Shown here: positions 48,447 through 58,711 of the stretch, in pieces
How the letters are laid out: each line of letters starts with the position of its first letter
Position numbering within the stretch: position 1 is the first letter of the stretch
Origin: Ectocarpus siliculosus
Lineage: Eukaryota > Sar > Phaeophyceae > Ectocarpales > Ectocarpaceae
DNA length: 64,000 bases
Assembly: GCA_000310025.1 (NCBI GenBank)
Contig: FN649740.1
Span: 202,728 to 266,727, forward strand
Direction: 5' to 3'
The notes under the pieces: model-generated
What the model saw: the letters and a program-made list of their open reading frames with translations, nothing else
The model's database searches: none
Told to the model about the DNA's origin: nothing
Position numbers and translations under genes: made by a program

Positions 48447-49606
48447 TTATTTGTCCTTCTCCTTGGCCTTTGTGTCCCCCTTTTCCGCTTCATCAGTCTC
48501 GTCCCCGGCGTCCTTCCCCTCCTGCTCAACCCCGACGCTGGGTGCTCCGCCCCCTCCCTTGGCATTTGCACCCACCCCGGGGGGGAGCGACCCAGGCCCA
48601 CTTCGACGCGATTTCGCCACCCGCCAATAGTAGTTGCACAAGTACACCAACATCAGCGCGCTAGGGGAAAGCAGCGCCGCGAAGGGCGCCCCCATGATGC
48701 CCTGGAACACGGCCCACCGCGCCACTACCTCCGTCCCCGCTCCCCCGTAGCAGAGCGTCCCCGCCAGCAGCGCGGAGATCACGGAGCCCCTCGACAGCGA
48801 CGACAGCGCCGCCGGCATCGCGACCAACCCCGCTTTCCACGCGACGGCCGAGCCCACGGCCCCCATCGCCGGACCCCCCGCGGCGGTCAACGCCATCAGC
48901 CACAGCTTTGGCACCGACCTCGCCGACCGACGCACTTGTATTCTCGTCCCCGGTACTGCTGAAACCGGAGCGGGCGGGCCTCTCCGCCTGGGCGAAAGAG
49001 AGGGGAATTCCAGCTTTCGCCGCGGGGCCTTTGGCGGCGGTTTGTTCCTGGGAGTGGTGGGTGGCGTGGGCTTGTTGTTGGGGTGACGACGAGGAGGCGG
49101 TGCGTAGACGGGGGGGAAGTTAGACATGGCCAGGATGGCCAAGGAGAACTTGATCGCCGCGAACGAAGCGTGCGCGGCGCAGGTCGCGACAAGCGCTCGG
49201 GAGAGAGGCTGCCCGATAACCCCGGCGGCGGCCACGGGCCCCAAGCTGGTCGTCATCCAGGCCGTCCCGTACAGGATCATGGCCTGGGCCACCGGTCTCG
49301 TGCTCTTCAGGTTCACGATGCTCCCCAGGTTCTCGCTGAATATCCAGAAAGCTTTGTCCACCTGCGCCACGAGGTTAGCGCTCTCCGACGCTTTGGCTCC
49401 CGCCTTTGCCGCAGATCCCGCCGCTGATGCCGCTGAGGGGGAGCACAGCCACACCGTTACGGCCAACAGGCCGGCAGCGGTCACCGCTGACCCGAACCTG
49501 GACGGCCGGCGCCGCCGCCACGTCGAGAATAACGCCTCGCGACTATTACTGCTGTGCCTTTCTCTTCTTCGTGCTGCCGCCGTAGACCCGGTGGCTCCTA
49601 ACGCTT

Positions 49607-49648
<42 letters not shown>

Positions 49649-49658
49649 TGCAGTACAC
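48447..49658 (-). CDS. hydrophobic membrane protein with Ser tract, unrecognised
   Basis: A long open minus-strand frame ending TAA at 48447-48449. From the N side: about 13 Ser coded by AGC repeats, a basic region (AAARRRERHSSN), a hydrophobic segment AAGLLAVTVWLCSPSAASAA that resembles a thylakoid or organelle targeting signal, then membrane-like segments (PVAQAMILYGTAWMTTSLGP, AIKFSLAILAMSN), a Pro/Arg-rich hydrophilic stretch, further segments (LWLMALTAAGGPAMGAVGSA, SVISALLAGTLCYGGAG, MLVYLCNYYW) and a charged tail rich in Lys/Glu/Asp. No ATG precedes the Ser tract in frame. TGCAG just before the tract could be a splice acceptor, so a first exon is probably missing. The Pro/Arg-rich stretch (about 48955-49120) may be an unrecognised in-frame intron. 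Family unknown. Confidence 0.55.
49608..49646. repeat. (CTG)13 trinucleotide repeat in coding sequence
   Basis: An uninterrupted CTG/CAG run. On the minus strand it is read as AGC, giving a Ser homopolymer. Another frame of the same strand reads it as Ala after an in-frame ATG (MKNPSRSHRACTAG). Length change here would shift tract size but not frame. Confidence 0.9.
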
Positions 49659-50868
49659 GCGCGGTGTGAACGCGATGGGTTTTTCATGGCAGCCAGCAGG
49701 GCGAAGAAAAGAGGGAAGGAGGAGGGTGCGTAGGGTGTGGTAGGACGGGAGGGGGGCTGTAGGGGTGTGTATCCGGGCTTTGTGTTTTTGTAGTTGCTAA
49801 TATGGTTGAGAAGCACGGACAACGCAAGGACGCAAGAAGGGGAAAGAGCAAGCCCGGTTTGCGCTGTGCGACGTGCCGCACGAGCCGGGATATTGCAGCT
49901 GGATTGTGGTGTTTGAGAGGAATAGGTTCGTGATACACACTTGGGTGAGAGCTCTTGAATTTGTCATGTCGTAGATGCGTGGTCGTTTCTCACGATGCAT
50001 ATCCACGAGTCGGTTGATATGCAACCGCCGTAGAAAGGAGACAGAATTCTGTACAACCAACGTGCGAGAGCAAAGGGCCGCGGTCGCTCCTAGGCATCGA
50101 ACACGACAGCAGCATCGCCATCGGAGACCGTTACCGTGGAAGGCACATCAATGTCCGGTCACGCACATAACGAACGTCGCGACACTGCTGTGGTGGTAGA
50201 CTCGTAGCATGCTTCGGTGGGAGTACGCACACTTCCATTACGCGAGCAGGACAACACATCACCCGAACGGGGATGGTCTTCAGCCCTGTGAGTGTCCATT
50301 CAAGGTATTTTTTTCTCTTTTTCAACACAATCCCACCGTTTGACGACAGATTCCCGCCTCTCGACGTCCCCCATTGCGAGTGGATGTCAACCCGCACCCA
50401 GACATACCGTACCCACACCAAAACACACCCACACTGTTGTATAAACACCGTCCCGAGCACCTTCTCATCGTACGAATGGTGCACAACTTGAGGGGACCAC
50501 GTGCTCCTAGGATAACCAACAACGAACCCCCCACTCGTCGCCGCCATCGTGAGGTCAACCCAAAACACACACCGTAGGCATGTAGAGCTACATGCTACAG
50601 CACAGGACGGCGACTGGCTAGCCATCACTCTGGAAGACGAAGTAAAAGCATGGCAAACCGTTTGGGGTCCCACTCGGGAAAAGAGCTTTTCCCCCCACGA
50701 TCGTTGGCTTCCTAACGCCCGTAACACTCGCCGCCTCGCGCCCATAAGATCGACCAGTAAAAAAAGACTACGCCCAACCATCCCTTGCTTGCCCCGCGCC
50801 CCCTTTGTTGCGGGGAAAAAAACAAAAAGGATGACCAACTCTTCAAGTCCGGTTTTTGGAGCAAGGCC
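49659..50868. other. intergenic, between two minus-strand genes
   Basis: This should hold the 5' region and a possible first exon of the Ser-tract membrane protein and the 3' region of the BolA gene. No other gene is supported. Confidence 0.45.
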
Positions 50869-52636
50869 TCACATCGAAGGGTCGGCTTTACTTCCACCCA
50901 TGCAAGGAGGCGAAGGCGCTACCTTGTGTCCCTCCGCCTCCCACTGCGCGGGCGTTTTCCCCTGAATCGAAAGAGCTAAGTGGCGGTTCATGGATCGAGA
51001 GGGGAACGAGGGCAAAGCAAGGGCAGCGGGGCACAGCACCACCGAGATGGTTACAACTTGAGTGTTAAACTGGTCCCTTCTTGGCGGCCTGCAAACGTTC
51101 GAAGCGATTCTACGACGCAGCGAAAGACCAGCTTGATGCACCTTAATCGACAAAGCGTTCCGCGCAGTCTTTCAAAACGCTCTAGAAGCAATCCCAAACA
51201 AACCCTTGTGGTAACGAGGGCTACGTGAGCCATCGCTAGCACACGCATAGGGCATTCGCACCTGCATACCCAGCACCCAAACAACGGTGTGTTACAGCAT
51301 CCGGACTCTAAAATGCTGTCATTATTGTTTTTCGTGTTTGTGCCTCACCGTGCATCTTGCCCTTCATCTCCTCTGCGAAGAGCGCGTTGACCATGCGGTG
51401 GCGAGCCAGGAGTGGCTTCCCCTCGAACTCGTCGCTCACAACGATAACCTGAGTCGTGAGCGATGGATCCGTTTGGTCAGGGAGAGGGGCTCTTCTGACG
51501 GCGGCCTGAAAGTGACAATCAGTGCGACTTGTCCGATCCGCGCGCCATACCACTGGCTGCTACAGGATTGTGAATCGCTCTTAGCCATCCACCATCCACT
51601 CATTGCCTATATGTAGATCCAACCCAACTGCCTCACACCCAAAGCCAGCTGAGCTTTCAGTCAGCGCATTCCACGAATCAGTCCAGTTTCGACGGGAGCA
51701 CGGGCTAGACGCTATCTAGTTGTCGGGTTCCTGCCTAGGTCGTGGTAAGCAGTTTACCAGACGCCGTATGGTCCGAATGAACGAAGGCTCTACGATCTAC
51801 GATGCAAAACTACAGCAGTTGTAAGGGGTCCCTGTTTAGTGCCTGTTTAGTGCCGGTGCCCGGTATAGTGCCGGTGTCCGGCATAGTAGTGCCGGTAAAT
51901 TTTTCTGGGCACATACCGGCACTAAACAGGGATCTCTACTGTAAGCGTACACATCAAGTCTACTCCGCTTTGTTGTGGAGTACACAACAGTTACAGCAGT
52001 GTAGGTGTGTAGGTCTGCTGTGGTTGCGATGTTGTGATTCAGAACGAGCCCTTTCCTCTTCGGGATTTCACATAGCATACAACGGATAGATGCTGCTAGC
52101 TGCGCCCAGAAGAGCCATAATTGCTCAGCATCAGCCCACCAGCGCGGCGGTCATACCAAACGTAGTAAAGAACCACAGTAGTGAACCACCTACTGCACAG
52201 AGATGAAGGGAGTGTGTGCTTCCCCTGCCTTCGACACAAGCTGTAGTCTACAATCCGACTCACCCAAAACCTTGGTTGCGATCCCTTCATCATGTACGTT
52301 TCAATGTGCAACATACAGCAGACTCACCTTGAAATGACTCTCTTTCGCCGGCCCAGAGTGCATGTGGCTCTCGTTTATCACCTCCAGGTGCACCGGCGAG
52401 AGGGCCTCCGATAGCCTCGCCTCGATCGTCTCCTGCATCTCACCGCTCGCCGCCGCCATCGCGAAGCCCGCGGAGCGGAACCTTCGGCGAACGGAGGCAG
52501 AGTTGCACTTTCCTGCAACTGCAAGTGTCGAACGCGTGTGCTGGGACAGGGAAGAAGCGACCGGTACGTGGAACGCACCGGTCCTGCCCGCGATGAGACA
52601 CGCGCCGAGGAGTAGCTGCCGCGTGGTAGACATCAT
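50869..52636 (-). CDS. BolA family protein (BOLA1-like), likely organelle targeted
   Basis: BolA proteins partner monothiol glutaredoxins and act in iron-sulfur cluster handling or redox signalling. Three exons, 52636-52328, 51448-51349 and 50975-50869, close in phase from ATG to TGA, 171 residues. The N terminus MMSTTRQLLLGACLIAGRTG then AFHVP looks like a signal peptide ending before Phe, the heterokont plastid presequence form. The domain begins ETIEARLSEALSPVHLEVIN, followed by ESHMHSGPAKESHFK, VIVVSDEFEGKPLLARHRMV, NALF and MHALSIQGKTPAQW. The invariant His of the RHR-type segment and of MHAL are present. The end, APSPPCMGGSKA, matches the SPPCLGGNK ending of animal BOLA1, so the last exon reads on past a possible donor at GHK|GTAGCG. 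The first intron contains a TIR element. Confidence 0.93.
51811..51943. mobile_element. 133-bp TIR element in BolA intron 1
   Basis: TACAGCAGTTG ... GTCCCTGTTTAGTGCC (51811-51843) faces GGCACTAAACAGGGATC ... TACTGTA (51918-51943). Between the arms AGTGCCGGT-like units recur (TAGTGCCGGTGCCCGG, TAGTGCCGGTGTCCGG, TAGTGCCGGTAAA). The element would fold into a near-complete hairpin. It is non-coding. Confidence 0.75.
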
Positions 52637-53819
52637 GATGATGTGCTTGTGGGTAGCCTGTGTGGCAGGGCGTCACGGCGCGTTGTGTGTCTGTCTGCGT
52701 AACTGGCCCAACCTCTCATCTCTGCGCGGAGATACACGGAGCCCCCAGCATTGGTTGCTGTCAGTTGCACGCAGTGCAGCCGCTACAGCTGCGGCCGACT
52801 CCATCGTGGGATCGTGGGTAAGAAAGGGGCCTTGAGTCACAGTAGATCAACTTGGTCTTTGAGCCAGCAACTACTATACCTCGCTCTCGCAGTTCCCATC
52901 GTACTGCTGTATGGTATCTACGATTGAATCTACGACGACAGCAGTTTGGTCGCGTGCAGAATGTAGAAGTGCTGGGAAGCAGTGAAGCCGTGGGCGTTGC
53001 GTAAAGAAGCAAGCGTCCGTGATTTTCTACGCAAGGCAATTTCATCTAAGTCCCACTGTACCATGCATCCCCGCCTTCATTTGAAGCGTGTTGAGAGAAA
53101 ACCCATGACCGTCAGCGTATGAATGTGTTGGCACAAATGTGTAACGTAACGTTTTCGGTCTGCACCTCCAATTCAACTCTCCAACTCTCAAGCCACGCAC
53201 CCCTCCTTATTAGTGTACCATCATCCATTCCAATCCAGGCGTTCAGAGCCTGCCATTAATCGTGCTGCAAAGTTAAGCGCGAGTACTCTAACTTAAGCCC
53301 GCTTGGTCGCGTCATCCAATCACAGCACCAGCGGTGGTTACGGGACTCCGTTGATACAGCAGCTGCTGACGTAGAATGCAGAGGGTATCCCGTGCGCATT
53401 CTGTGATTATATTAGTGTTTGTTCTGCCGTACAGCTGTACACAGGAGAGGAGGAGTGCATCCGCTGATCGCGTGCGGCAGTGCTTGTTTCGAGACGCGGG
53501 CGTTCGGCGCAGTTATGATTGGTCATCGTGTATCTTTAGGGTCGGAACGTTATTAATACAGTAATGCGAAGATGATGACCGACCACCACGCCGACAACAA
53601 CACTAAATATTACTCTACAGCAGTAAATAGTAAATAGCGTATTTAGTAGAGAAGCGCTGGCAGCATTTCTGCCGGGTAGGGGCTCCTCTCCTTGAGGCCC
53701 CCTACCCTACTTCACCTTAATTAACCAACCCTGGTCCCCGCTTGGTCCGAGATCTCTCACCTTGCAAGATTACATGGAGAATGTGCTGCGTCTCACCTTC
53801 GCTTCATCGCCGTTTTTCC
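52637..53819. other. divergent promoter region rich in ACAGCAGT motifs
   Basis: This lies between BolA (minus) and the permease (plus). ACAGCAGT/ACTGCTGT occurs at 52903, 52938 and 53617. A hairpin, GGGTAGGGGCTCC facing GGCCCCCTACCC, lies at 53674-53711, about 110 bases before the permease ATG. TACATGGAGAATGTGCTG at 53771 is copied again at 53841 inside the first permease exon. Confidence 0.5.
53674..53711. promoter_or_regulatory. GC-rich hairpin upstream of the permease
   Basis: GGGTAGGGGC and GCCCCCTACCC pair around a CTCCTCTCCTTGA-type loop with one bulged C. It could be an operator-like or 5' UTR structure, or one more short TIR element. Role unknown. Confidence 0.35.
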
Positions 53820-56800
53820 ATGGTGCATATTGTAGAGTACATGGAGAATGTGCTGTCTGTGAACGGGGGCAGCTTGAAGGCCCCGCTTATCGGGTGGGAC
53901 GAGGACGAGGAGAATGGTTACACGCCGAGCGTGCCAGCAGCTTCCGCGAAGCACTCGCTGTCGTTTGGTGCTCTGGTCTTCTTAATTTACTACAACATCG
54001 GAGTACCCTTCGGAGACGAGGAGGTGAGAGTAGGCCAGCGCAGGTATGGATGTCCTGACCTCCGTCATGGCTTTGGTAATGCCCAGGTAGCAACAGCCCA
54101 ACCGAGCAAAGAAAGGTCGGATAGATTTTTTCCCCACTGCAGGGTGCAGGTGCTAGCACAGGAGCAGATAACGCGGCAGAGGATATCCATACAGGTTTCG
54201 GTAATTAATATAGTAGAAGAAGGAGCGCATACGAAACAAATGCAAACACAATCAAGCCATGAGAAGGCGGATAGAGACTACCCCATAGCAGGAAATGGTG
54301 CTAAACAGCACAGCAGCATAGGGATGCTGTAACGTGGTGGTGTTGAGCCTTCTCGTTGCCCTTCGAATCCGGAGACTCAACCCCCAACGTACGATCAGCG
54401 CAAAGAAGACATGTTGGGTTGATTTTTTGCAACAGCAGGATAGGAGGCGTACGCTACAGCTACCGCCACCAGATCAGTCGCCATCTTGCTATTCTTCCTC
54501 GAGAAGCACGTGATAGCTTGGGCGCAAGAGCTTGGTTTATTTACGACCCCCAACTTGTACGTCACATTCCACCAACCATTGTAAATTCCCGGATGTTATC
54601 CCCTCCCCCGTCATCATGACGTTTCTGACAGGCGGTGAAAGCGGCGGGACCGTTCATGGTGACCCTTGGGTTCTTCGTGATCCTCCCCCTGGTGTGGCAG
54701 CTCCCGATCTGCTTCGTTACCGCCGAGCTCACCACCACTTTTCAGGTGCGCAACTGCGCCTCTCCGGGCGTGGTGGGCTCACGCTACTGCTGTAGGCGGA
54801 GTGCAGATCCCGGCCTCCGCGCAATGGAAAAGATCGTAGATGTGCCAGGTCGTGAACGTGTGGGCTGTCTACGGACGGGCGCACGCTGGGAATCAAGCAC
54901 GTCGTTTGAACCTGTCGTCCGTAGGGTATCATCAGCGCATCTTAGGTGCCGAGGTCTGAGAAAAGGGGGGCTCTACTTGACACGAGGATTCCACTGAATC
55001 GGCTCGGCTAACGTTGAAAAATTGGTGCGAAGTCTCGCTGCTGCTGTGCGTGCATGGAATGCAAAGAAGAACTGGCCTTTCGAGATCTTGTACTACGTAT
55101 CTCATACAGCAGCAATTTTTGTCTTGGTCGCTTCTGACAACAACTGCTGTGTGCGATGTGGTTTTTGGCAGGACCACCGTGGGAGCATTGCTTGGGTAAC
55201 GGAGGCGTTCGGGTCGGAGTGGGGTTTCATCGACGCGGTGTGGTCGTTCGCGACGTCCTTCCTGGACAACGCCCTGTACCCCCTCATCATCGCGGACTTC
55301 CTGGGCCTCTCCGGCGCGCTGCGCTGGGTGTTCGTGTACGGCTCCATCGCGACACTCACCTGGGCCGTGTACCGAGGGTCGGCGGTAAGGGAGGAAACGC
55401 ATTCTATGACGACATAAATTTATGGATGCGGCATACGGAAATGTGGGCATTACTATATACGGCGATTTGGAAGATACAGCTGCTGAGACGGTGCAAACAT
55501 GAGTTATCGCCTAGTTTCCATTGCGCGTCGGGTAGCGCATAGATTTGCCAGCGTGCCACAATGCAACTGCACCTTCCGCCCCCCCGTCAAACACTGGCTT
55601 CAAGGACCCTCTGCATTCACACGCTTGCAGTTCTAACCTGGTGGTATTGAACCCCGCCGTTTGTTTTTGCCGATCCCTCGTCCCCCCACCCGGTTGGCTA
55701 TGTAGGTGGTGGCCAGTGCGGAGGAATTGGTGTTCGCGTTCACGATGCTTCCCCTCGTGCTGATGGTGGGGCTTGGCCTTTTCCGCGTGGACTGGGCGGC
55801 GGTGGCGACTCCCCCAGCGGCCGACGACGTTGACTGGAGGCTCTTCATCCAGATCATGTTCTGGACGAGCACATACTGGCAGAAAGTGAGAGCAAAGGGG
55901 CGGGGAGGGGTGGTTTTGTGTCACGACGGGTCGGAAGGAGCAGGGGAGTTTCGCGCTCAAGTTCTGTGCCCGAAAGAAAAACGCCGAGCGCGAGAGAGAG
56001 TAGAGTAGGGTGCACCCGCGCGGTGCTTGAGAAGCGAGAACGGCCTACACCTCACACGATATTTCTTGTTTTTTGCTGTGTTTTTTTTTGTTGTTCTCCC
56101 ACACACGCGTTTTACCTAGTTTTTTGCTCGCTTTTCCGTGCGTCTAAAAGACAAGTGCGTTTGGCCTCCCGGGCCACCGCTGTCGGTGAAGCGCATTCCA
56201 AGCCGGCCGGCGAAAGCCTACCAGCGAGGAAAACCCTCATCATCTCGTCAGACCTCGGGCAGCATCGCCTGTCTTATGCTTGGGGCATCCGCGAACCGCG
56301 CTTGAGGGTGTTGAGTGATTCAAAAGGAGTCGGGACTTATTTCCCTGAGATGCTCGCCGGTTGTGTTTTGGAGCTTTCTTGCGGACCCTCTTCGTACGAA
56401 CGCAGAGTTCTGTGCCACGGAGAAGGCAGCGGCAGCACAAAACTCTTGGTGGTTCAAACTTCGGGTTTCTGCCCTTGTTTGGCTGTGTTCCTGACCCCCC
56501 ATCGTTCCTGAAATTACTCGATAGGGGCATCAGCTCCTACTGGCCTATTTTCTGCGAGCTTGGCGTGACGCAAGACAGACTCGAAATGCCTCCGCCGAAG
56601 CCAGTCGAAAAATCGTGGTTTCAATCGTTCCAGCCATGCCTTTTGACTGGTGGTGGTGGTGGTGGTGGTGGTGGTTTGTCGGTGTGCGGCGGCGCAGGTG
56701 GCGTCGGTTGGCCCTGACGTGAAGGACTGCCCCAAGAACTTTCCCCGGGCCATCCTTTACGCGGCCGGCATGCAGACCCTGATCAACGGCATCATCCACA

Positions 56801-58528
56801 TGGTGGCCGCCGGTGCCACGGACCCGGAACTGTATCCGGAGTGGGAACCCGGATATCTCAGGTGCGTTGAGGCAAAGGTCTGGCGTTGTACGCGAGTTTT
56901 GTTCGCTGCCGTTGTGGCGGAGTTGGACCCAGAATCCATCTTCTTGTGTCCCGCCGCCTATTGCCTAGCTTGCGGTCCTGTCTCGCCCTCGTCGCCTCCC
57001 CTCCCCCAACACACTCTAAATATTATAAATACCTCACCCCCGCGCCCAATACGACAGCTTTGTTTTCATGTAAAACGCATGGCCATGTTGCAACAACAAG
57101 AAGCCCAAACCCCGATATTGTAGGTGTCTTACGTCAGAAGCATGGAGGGAATTTCCATCTCGAACGGGACGCGTGGTCAATACCAAAATGAGCAAGGCCA
57201 ATCCCCCCCAAATGGTCTAACCGCTAACAAGGCACGCAAAACATGAGTATCCCCCCCCCCCCCCCCCCGAAATAACAACACCTCTACGGACGCCCTCTTT
57301 GTCTCTTGCCCCGGCTGCCTCCCCCGTATAACAAACAACACGCCGACAGGTACGCGGCCGACGCGATCGCCGGGGGGAAGTGGCTAGGGGCGTGGCTCAC
57401 CATAACGGCGGCGGTGGCAAACAGCGGCTCGTTCCTGTCCGAGATGACCGTCACGAGCCAGGCCCTGGTCGGCATGTCCGAGGGGGGGTTGCTGCCCCAG
57501 AAGCTCTTGGTGGAGAGCCGGCACGGGACGCACCCGTACGCGCTGGGGGTGATCGCGGCGCTGATTGCCATCAGCCAGCCGCTGGACTTCCATGCCTTGG
57601 TTCTCGTCTGTGAGTGTCGGCCTGCTGCCTATTCCTGGTGGTGTGTTTTGTACTGTAGGTTCGGGTACCACATCCGCGGGACCGGTTTTCGAAGCTCGAT
57701 TGCTCCACAGCGAAGAGGAGGTCCAAGTCAATTGATGCGTTTTCCGGAAAGATCTTGACGAGACTGTTCCAAGGCCTGCATTTTTCAACACGTAACATTG
57801 TTTTTGCCGCAGGAGTAATCGGGCTTGGAATTTGGTCCTTGGGGGTGTGGTATCTTACGCAACGTACAGGAGTAGCGTTTCTTGAAACCAAGCGCCGGCC
57901 TAAGGATCTGATTGACGCACTCCGAGTCTATCCATCGACTACAGTAGTTCTGTTCCATGCACCTAGAATGACAGAGGTCCGCCCCGCGCTCTCCCCTTCC
58001 GCGCTCCGCTACAAACAAGGCAACTTCCTCTACACCCTCCAGACCGCGCTAGAGCTGGCGGCCTTCTACCGCCTCCGCACCGCCCTCCCGGGGCTGCGCC
58101 GGCCCTACCGAGTGCCGGGGGGCTCCGTGGGTGCCGCCCTGGCGTTGGGCCTACCGTTCTTGACGCTGACGGTGGTGGCAATGACGACGGCAGTATCGGC
58201 GGCGGGAGTCGGGAGCTTGATTGCCCTGAGCACCGTGGTGGCCGTGCGCGTTATGTTCCGGCGATCGGACCGGGGGGGGGGTGCTGTGGCAAGTGATACC
58301 ACGGGGAGGGAGGAGGCGGGGGGGTCTGTGTGGGACGTGAAGGTCGGGGAGAGCAAGGTGGGGGAACGCCGGGTGGAAGAGCCTCGTGAAACCGACGGTG
58401 GGGGGCCCGGGGCATCCGCCGGGGATAACGATGCCCCCCCCCCATCAGGTGGCGACGGCGGAGAAGTCGATGCCGTGTCCGACGAGGCCGAGGTCGAGCC
58501 AAATAGTGGGCCACCTCCTCGAACATGA
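53820..58528 (+). CDS. APC-superfamily amino acid/polyamine permease (plant PUT/LAT-like)
   Basis: Probable proton-coupled amino acid or polyamine importer. Seven exons, 53820-54023, 54632-54745, 55172-55384, 55706-55885, 56698-56861, 57350-57609 and 58020-58528, close in phase, 547 residues. Features in order: acidic N terminus; TM1 SFGALVFLIYYNIGVPFGDE; TM2 FMVTLGFFVILPLVW with ICFVTAELTTTF; WVTEAFGSEWGFIDAVWSFA and SFLDNALYPLIIADFL (PUT proteins have a similar DNALYPVLF block); MFWTSTYWQKVASVGPDVKD then CPKNFPRAI (compare FWNLNYWD...PKKTFPKAL in plants); TSQALVGMSEGGLLPQ; and RRPYRVPGG before the last TM pair. About 12 TMs are expected, and the C-terminal 110 residues are Gly/Glu/Pro-rich. 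TM1 has IGVPFG where many family members have GGPFG. Substrate cannot be read from sequence. Intron 6 holds a MITE-like element. Confidence 0.9.
56648..56676. repeat. (GGT)n microsatellite
   Basis: About nine GGT/GTG units in permease intron 4, ending some 20 bases before the exon 5 acceptor. Confidence 0.9.
57249..57268. repeat. poly-C tract
   Basis: Roughly 19 consecutive C in permease intron 5, about 80 bases before the exon 6 acceptor. Similar G or C runs occur at 26698-26709, 29286-29301 and 29660-29673. Confidence 0.9.
57650..57880. mobile_element. MITE-like TIR element in permease intron 6
   Basis: The left arm TACTGTAGGTTCGGGTACCA, CATCCGCGGGACCGGTTTTC and GAAGCTCGATTGCTCCAC is mirrored by GGAGTAATCGGGCTTGGAAT, TTGGTCCTTGGGGGTGTGGT and ATCTTACGCAACGTACAGGA. 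The interior GATGCGTTTTCCGGAAAG and GACTGTTCCAAG match the interior of the element at 7545-7795. It is about 230 bp and non-coding. Exact ends and target duplication were not resolved. Confidence 0.7.
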
Positions 58529-58711
58529 GAGTGTTCGTATCTTCTTGTGCAGGCATGTTGTTTTTCAGGCCGATGTGGAGATTAACGCCGGCAAGGGATG
58601 GATAAATACGAGCATGAGAGTGGCCATCTTCTTTCTTTTTCTTGTACAGGCATATTGTTTTCAGGTCTTACGTAGAGACGTCACACGCCAGCAAGCGATA
58701 GAAACACGAGA
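58524..58711 (+). repeat. two-copy diverged tandem repeat, about 90-98 bp
   Basis: Both copies begin CATGAGAGTG, continue TCTTCTT...CTTGT(G/A)CAGGCAT(G/A)TTGTTTT and end in ...CGCC(G/A)GCAAG...ATA(A/G)A(T/A)ACGAG. It spans the permease stop codon, so unit one overlaps the last codons. It is probably a 3' UTR duplication. Confidence 0.7.

Noticed and set aside
49083-49743. Plus-strand frames of 114 and 205 residues across the Ser-tract gene
   Set aside because: They end in poly-Leu from the CTG repeat and mirror the hydrophobic minus-strand protein; no independent domain.
50860-50900. Fourth BolA exon after a donor at GHK|GTAGCG
   Set aside because: Reading on without splicing gives APSPPCMGGSK and a stop, matching the BOLA1 C terminus, so the donor is probably not used.
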